Shown here piece by piece: positions 31,981 through 35,499 of a stretch of 35,499 bases of DNA. Both the position numbers and the translations under genes were made by a program. The stretch comes from an uncultured Massilia sp. (lineage in GTDB: Bacteria > Pseudomonadota > Gammaproteobacteria > Burkholderiales > Burkholderiaceae), in NCBI GenBank assembly GCA_946481275.1, contig CAMLMV010000057.1, positions 1 through 35,499 on the forward strand. The letters are read 5' to 3'. The notes under the pieces are model-generated. The model was not told the origin of the DNA. It made no database searches and worked only from the letters and a program-made list of their open reading frames with translations. Within the stretch, counting starts at the first letter, position 1, and every line of letters starts with the position of its first letter.

Positions 31981-34284
31981 ATGACTCTCGTATATCCCCG
32001 CCGACTGGCCGCGCGCCCGTCGCCCGACAATTTTGTGCTCGCTACGGATCTCGACGGCACGCTGCTGGCCGGCAGCGTCGAAGGCCGGCGCCGCATCCGC
32101 GACCTGTTCGCGGCCGCCGCGGCCGGCGTACGCCTGGTCTACGTGACCGGACGCGGCCTCGAATCGATCCTGCCGCTGCTCAGCGACTCCACGATTCCCG
32201 CGCCGGACTACATCATCGCGGACGTCGGCGCCACGACCGTGCACGGCGACCTGCGCCCGGTCGACGACGTCCAGCAGGAGATCGCCGCGCGCTGGCCGGG
32301 CTCGCAGGCCGTGCTGAAGGCGCTGGCCGGCTTTCCCGGCCTGCGGCGCCAGAGCGTGCCGCAGGAACGGCGCTGTTCCTTCCTGGCGGGCGAGGGCGAC
32401 GTCACGCCCCGGCTGCGCGCAGCCGTCGACCGCATCGGCTGCGATCTGCTGCTGTCGGCCGGCTGCTATCTCGACGTGCTGCCGCGTGGCGTGAGCAAGG
32501 GCGCGGCCGTGCTGCGCCTCGCGCAGGCGGCCGATATCGATCCGGCCACGATCGTCGTCGCCGGCGACACGCTCAACGACCTGTCGATGTTCGAGACGGG
32601 GCTGCGCGGGATCGTCGTCGGCGGCGCCGAGCCGGAACTGGTGGAGCGCGTGCGCAAGCGTCCGCTCGTCCACATCGCGACGGGCGAAGGCTGCGACGGC
32701 ATCATCGAGGGACTCGTGCATCACGGCGCCGTCGCCCGTGCGGCGCCGGCGCGGGAGGAGCAGGCGCGGGGCCGGGCCGAACTCGTGATGGTGTACCACC
32801 GCCTGCCGTTCGACGAAGTGGTCGAGGACGGCGTGGCGCAGCGGCGCCGCCCGCGCAGTCCGAATGGCATCATTCCGACCCTGCTGCGTTTCTTCGCCGG
32901 CGAACGGGCCGGTTCCTGGGTCGCGTGGTCGCAGCAGCCCAGCCGCGACCCGGACGGGTTCGAGCCGAACGTCGCGGTCGATCCGGAGCGCTACCCGCAA
33001 CTGCAGGCGGCGCGCATCGCGCTGACCGCGGACGACGTCGACGTCTTCTACAAGAAATTCTCGAAGGAGGCGTTCTGGCCCATCATCTTCTCGTTCCCGG
33101 ACAAGGCCGAGTTCAACCAGGCGCACTGGGAGCGCTTCCTCGAGGTGAACCGCCTGTTCGCCGAACGCACCGCGCACGAGGCGGCGCAGGACGCCGTCGT
33201 CTGGGTCCACGACTACAACCTGTGGATGGTGCCGGCGTTCCTGCGTCCGCTCCGCCCGGACCTGCGCATCGCGTTCTTCCACCACACCGCCTTCCCGTCG
33301 AGCGACGTGTTCAACATCCTGACGAGGCGGCGCGAGATCATCGGCAGCCTGCTCCAGTGCGACTACGTCGGCTTCCACATCCCGCGCTACGTCGAGAATT
33401 TCGTCGACGCCGTGCGTTCGTTCGCGCCGGTCGATTCATGCGGCAGCGTGCCCTGCGCGCCGCGCTTCCTCACCTACGGCTGCGCGCTCGGCGTCGACAC
33501 CATGACCACCGCGATCGAGGCCGGCGGCCGCCGCGTCAGCCTGGGCGCGCACCCGGTCGGCACGGACGCAGCGCTGATCGGGCGCATCGTGGCGACGCCG
33601 CAGGTGCGGGCGCAGGCGGAGGCGATCCGCGACTATCTCGGCGGCGCGGCCGGCATCGTGTCGATCGAACGGCTCGACTACGTCAAGGGCACACTCGAGA
33701 AACTGGAGGCGTTCGAGCGCCTGCTGGAAACCCACCCCGAACACATCGGCAAGGTCACGCTGCTGAACATCATCACGCCGGCCGCGCCGGGCATGGAGAT
33801 CTACGAGAGCCTGCGCGTCGAGGTCGACCGCACTGTCGGGCGCATCAACGGCCGCTTCTCGACCTTGAACTGGGTGCCGGTGCGCTACTTCTACCGCGCG
33901 CTGCCGTTCGAGGAGGTCATCGCCCATTACGTCGCGTGCGACGTCGCCTGGATCACGCCGTTGCGCGACGGGTTGAACCTGGTGGCGAAGGAATTCGTCG
34001 CGGCCAAGAAGGCCAGCGGCGGCACCGGCGTGCTGATCCTGTCGGAATTCGCCGGGGCGGCGGTCGAGCTGCACGGCGCGCTGCTGACCAATCCGTACGA
34101 CGGACACGCCATGACCAGCGCGCTGCACCAGGCGCTGACCATGCGCGAGGACGAGCGCGCCTACCGCACGGCGCGCATGGCGATGATCGTCGCCGAGCAC
34201 GACGTCGCGCGCTGGGGCGACGATTTCCTGGCCGCCGTGGAAACGGCCTGCGTCCCGACGCTGGAGGAGGCGAAGGCGGCATGA
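31981..34284 (+). CDS. ggpPS: Bifunctional glucosylglycerol-phosphate synthase/phosphatase (probable)
   Basis: The 767-residue protein joins an N-terminal HAD phosphatase (about 17-262; ATDLDGTLL with D23 and D25, YVTGRG, SKGAAVLRL, VAGDTLNDLSMF) to a C-terminal GT20 glycosyltransferase (from about 270). GT20 features are WVHDYNLWMVP (408-418), AFFHHTAFPSSDVFNIL, GFHIPRYVENFV, SIERLDYVKG (561-570; R564 and K569 at the sites of OtsA phosphate contacts) and DGLNLVAKEF (663-672). Phosphatase-first order and HDYNLW instead of HDYHLM are traits of glucosylglycerol enzymes, which join ADP-glucose and glycerol-3-phosphate and then remove the phosphate. Trehalose-phosphate fusions usually have the phosphatase last. 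The product would be a compatible solute. An MscS-type channel gene overlaps by 4 nt, which fits an osmotic role. Trehalose synthesis remains the alternative. Confidence 0.8.
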   Translation: MTLVYPRRLAARPSPDNFVLATDLDGTLLAGSVEGRRRIRDLFAAAAAGVRLVYVTGRGLESILPLLSDSTIPAPDYIIADVGATTVHGDLRPVDDVQQEIAARWPGSQAVLKALAGFPGLRRQSVPQERRCSFLAGEGDVTPRLRAAVDRIGCDLLLSAGCYLDVLPRGVSKGAAVLRLAQAADIDPATIVVAGDTLNDLSMFETGLRGIVVGGAEPELVERVRKRPLVHIATGEGCDGIIEGLVHHGAVARAAPAREEQARGRAELVMVYHRLPFDEVVEDGVAQRRRPRSPNGIIPTLLRFFAGERAGSWVAWSQQPSRDPDGFEPNVAVDPERYPQLQAARIALTADDVDVFYKKFSKEAFWPIIFSFPDKAEFNQAHWERFLEVNRLFAERTAHEAAQDAVVWVHDYNLWMVPAFLRPLRPDLRIAFFHHTAFPSSDVFNILTRRREIIGSLLQCDYVGFHIPRYVENFVDAVRSFAPVDSCGSVPCAPRFLTYGCALGVDTMTTAIEAGGRRVSLGAHPVGTDAALIGRIVATPQVRAQAEAIRDYLGGAAGIVSIERLDYVKGTLEKLEAFERLLETHPEHIGKVTLLNIITPAAPGMEIYESLRVEVDRTVGRINGRFSTLNWVPVRYFYRALPFEEVIAHYVACDVAWITPLRDGLNLVAKEFVAAKKASGGTGVLILSEFAGAAVELHGALLTNPYDGHAMTSALHQALTMREDERAYRTARMAMIVAEHDVARWGDDFLAAVETACVPTLEEAKAA

Positions 34285-35166
34285 ACCACGTCATCCTCGG
34301 CAACGACCTGGCGATCAAGGTGCTGTGCGCGACCAGCCCGCTGTTCGTGCTCGCGATGGGCCTGTATGCGGGCGCCCAGTGGCTGGTCCTGCCGGGCAAC
34401 GGCGCCGCCGTGCTGGCGCGACTGGCTGCACCATTACCGGCAGGCGCGCAGCGCGCTGGACGTCGCCAGCACCACGTCGACGGCGGCACTGGGATTCGTG
34501 GCGCGTACGCTGCTGTGGCTGGTCATCATCCTGATGATCCTGGATAACTTCGGCGTCAACATCACGATCCTGGTCGCCAGCCTGGGCATCGGCGGCATCG
34601 CCGTGGCGCTCGCGATCCCGAACATCCTCGGCGACCTGTTCTCGTCGCTGTCGATCGTGCTCGACAAGCCGTTCGTCGTGGGCGGCTTCATCACCGTGGA
34701 CGACATCGCCGGCACCGTCGAACACGTCGGGCTGAAGACGACGCGGATCCGCGGCCTGGGCGGGGAGCAGGTGGTGTTCTCGAACAGCGACCTCCTCAAG
34801 AGCCGGATCCGCAACTACAAGCGGATGCAGACGCGCCGCATCGTGTTCACGATCGGCGTGGTCTACGAGATCGACAAGCGGCAGTTGCTGGCGATCCCGG
34901 AGATCCTGCGCGAGGTCGTGTCGGCCCAGCCGCAGGCGCGCTTCGACCGCGCGCATTTCAAGAGCTATGGCGCGTCCTCGCTCGATTTCGAGACCGTGTA
35001 TATCGTGGAAACCCCGGACTACGCCGTGTACATGGACATCCAGCAGGCGATCAACGTGGCCCTGTTCGACAGGTTTGCGCAGGAAGGCATCGCATTCGCC
35101 TATCCGACCCAGACCGTGTATTTCGCACAGGCCGGAGGCGCGCCGCGCAGCTTCAGCCACGTGTAG
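34281..35166 (+). pseudogene. MscS-type mechanosensitive channel with an apparent frameshift
   Basis: The ATG at 34281 overlaps the osmolyte gene stop (ATGA) and opens MNHVILGNDLAIKVLCATSP with a first hydrophobic segment. Between about 34405 and 34420 the frame must shift to continue as DWLHHYRQARSALDVASTT, a second hydrophobic segment, the MscS pore helix (LVASLGIGGIAVALAIPNIL) and the beta domain (DKPFVVGGFITVDDIAGTVE, VVFSNSDLLKSRIRNYKRM), ending at 35166. Either the gene is broken, or one base is wrong in the sequence, or a shorter product starts in the second frame; ATG 34366 is possible but gives an unnatural N-terminus. The last residues (GGAPRSFSHV) lie antisense to the nhaA remnant. 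The channel would release solutes after osmotic downshift. Confidence 0.75.
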
Positions 35167-35443
35167 CCCAGCAGCCCCGATGCCAGGTTCGCGATGAAGA
35201 TCGACATGGTGAAGCCGATGCCGCCCAGCAGGCCGGCACCGATCACATGACGCCAGGCGAGGTCCAGCGGAAGGCGGCACAGTCCGGCACGGACGGCGAT
35301 CGGGCTGGGCAGGACGATGCCGACCGGCTTGTCCACTGCGAGGCCCAGCATGAACCACTGACTCAGCTGCCGGCGCCGGCCCCTGATCGAAACGCGCCAA
35401 CCCGCGTCGCGGCGCATGGATCCGCTCAGTGATGGCGATTCAT
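35139..35443 (-). pseudogene. NhaA Na+/H+ antiporter, deleted remnant
   Basis: On the minus strand ATG 35443, with a GGAGG site, opens only five codons before a stop. In another frame (about 35354-35139) the C-terminal part of NhaA follows: LGLAVDKPVGIVL, WRHVIGAGLLGGIGFTMSIF, then IANLASGLLGYTWLKLRGA. The last transmembrane section has lost about 20 residues between IANLA and LLGYTWLK. Most of the antiporter, including its ion-binding aspartates, is missing. The remnant runs into the 3' end of the channel gene. Confidence 0.75.
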
Positions 35444-35462
35444 TCCGTTCCTCCAAACTTAC

Positions 35463-35488
35463 GCAAAGCTAACCATAGTTAACTTTGC
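35463..35488. promoter_or_regulatory. Inverted repeat upstream of the nhaA remnant
   Basis: GCAAAGCTAAC and GTTAACTTTGC form 11-bp arms with one mismatch and a 4-bp spacer, 20-45 bp before the nhaA start codon. It may be an operator or a hairpin in the leader; no T run follows, so a terminator is unlikely. Confidence 0.5.
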
Positions 35489-35499
35489 CGTTGAATTCC

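Noticed and set aside
31981..34284. Trehalose-6-phosphate synthase/phosphatase
   Set aside because: Domain order is reversed relative to usual OtsA-OtsB fusions and the HDYNLW/FHHTAF text is closer to glucosylglycerol-phosphate synthases. Kept as the alternative, not as the main call.
31800..34547. A 915-codon plus-strand frame overlapping the osmolyte gene
   Set aside because: Arg/Pro-rich translation typical of an out-of-frame reading; the other frame has clear HAD and GT20 motifs. Only its last part coincides with the true start of the channel gene.
1..35499. CRISPR array, rRNA genes or riboswitch
   Set aside because: No regularly spaced short repeats, no rRNA-like stretches and no recognisable riboswitch core were seen, including the 127-bp leader of lysC.

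Overview
The window is about 35.5 kb of GC-rich DNA. Protein similarity and gene order (tRNA-Leu, rnr, rlmB, cysE; lpxH, ppiB, ppiA divergent from cysS; then a DNA glycosylase, accA, tilS, lysC, tRNA-Ser) point to a betaproteobacterium of the Burkholderiales, most likely Oxalobacteraceae such as Massilia or a relative. The taxonomic call is an inference from recognised proteins and synteny, not from a marker-gene comparison.

Positions 1-17163 are a compact, intact core segment. Two identical tandem tRNA-Leu(CAG) genes read leftward from a strong promoter. To the right come rnr-rlmB (RNA decay and 23S rRNA methylation), cysE and a YceH-family gene. A leftward five-gene operon (5368-8713) follows: a YtrA-type GntR repressor, an ABC ATPase, an ABC-2 permease and two related proteins of unknown function. 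Its genes overlap by 4-11 nt, and a 26-bp palindrome covers the -10 box of its promoter. Next are lpxH, ppiB and ppiA (leftward), then cysS, an AlkA-like glycosylase, accA, tilS and lysC (rightward). lysC carries a well-placed internal start that would give a separate regulatory beta subunit.

Positions 17164-28300 are accessory and partly decayed. Downstream of tRNA-Ser(GCT) lies the stub of a tyrosine integrase, cut by a defective IS481-family element. Then comes a plant-polysaccharide and uronate locus: a GH115 alpha-glucuronidase, two tandem FCD-type GntR regulators, glucarate dehydratase, a broken GH2 beta-galactosidase and an SGNH acetylesterase resembling rhamnogalacturonan acetylesterases. 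Five copies of one 16-bp dyad (YACTAA-N4-TTRGTR or close variants) lie upstream of the GH115 gene, the regulator pair, the dehydratase (two copies) and the GH2 gene. This looks like a local regulon controlled by the GntR pair. Beyond it are remnants of an NmrA-like gene and a LysR regulator.

Positions 28341-35499 hold an OmpR/EnvZ-type two-component system (leftward) with a small overlapping upstream frame, a PBP7-type D,D-endopeptidase, and a large fusion with an N-terminal HAD phosphatase and a C-terminal GT20 synthase. That domain order is typical of glucosylglycerol-phosphate synthase/phosphatase rather than trehalose synthesis. An MscS-type channel gene with an apparent frameshift overlaps the fusion gene, and a fragment of nhaA closes the window. 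From 17 kb onward, at least seven genes carry internal deletions or frameshifts while the first 17 kb shows none. This is either real decay of an accessory region or a local assembly problem.
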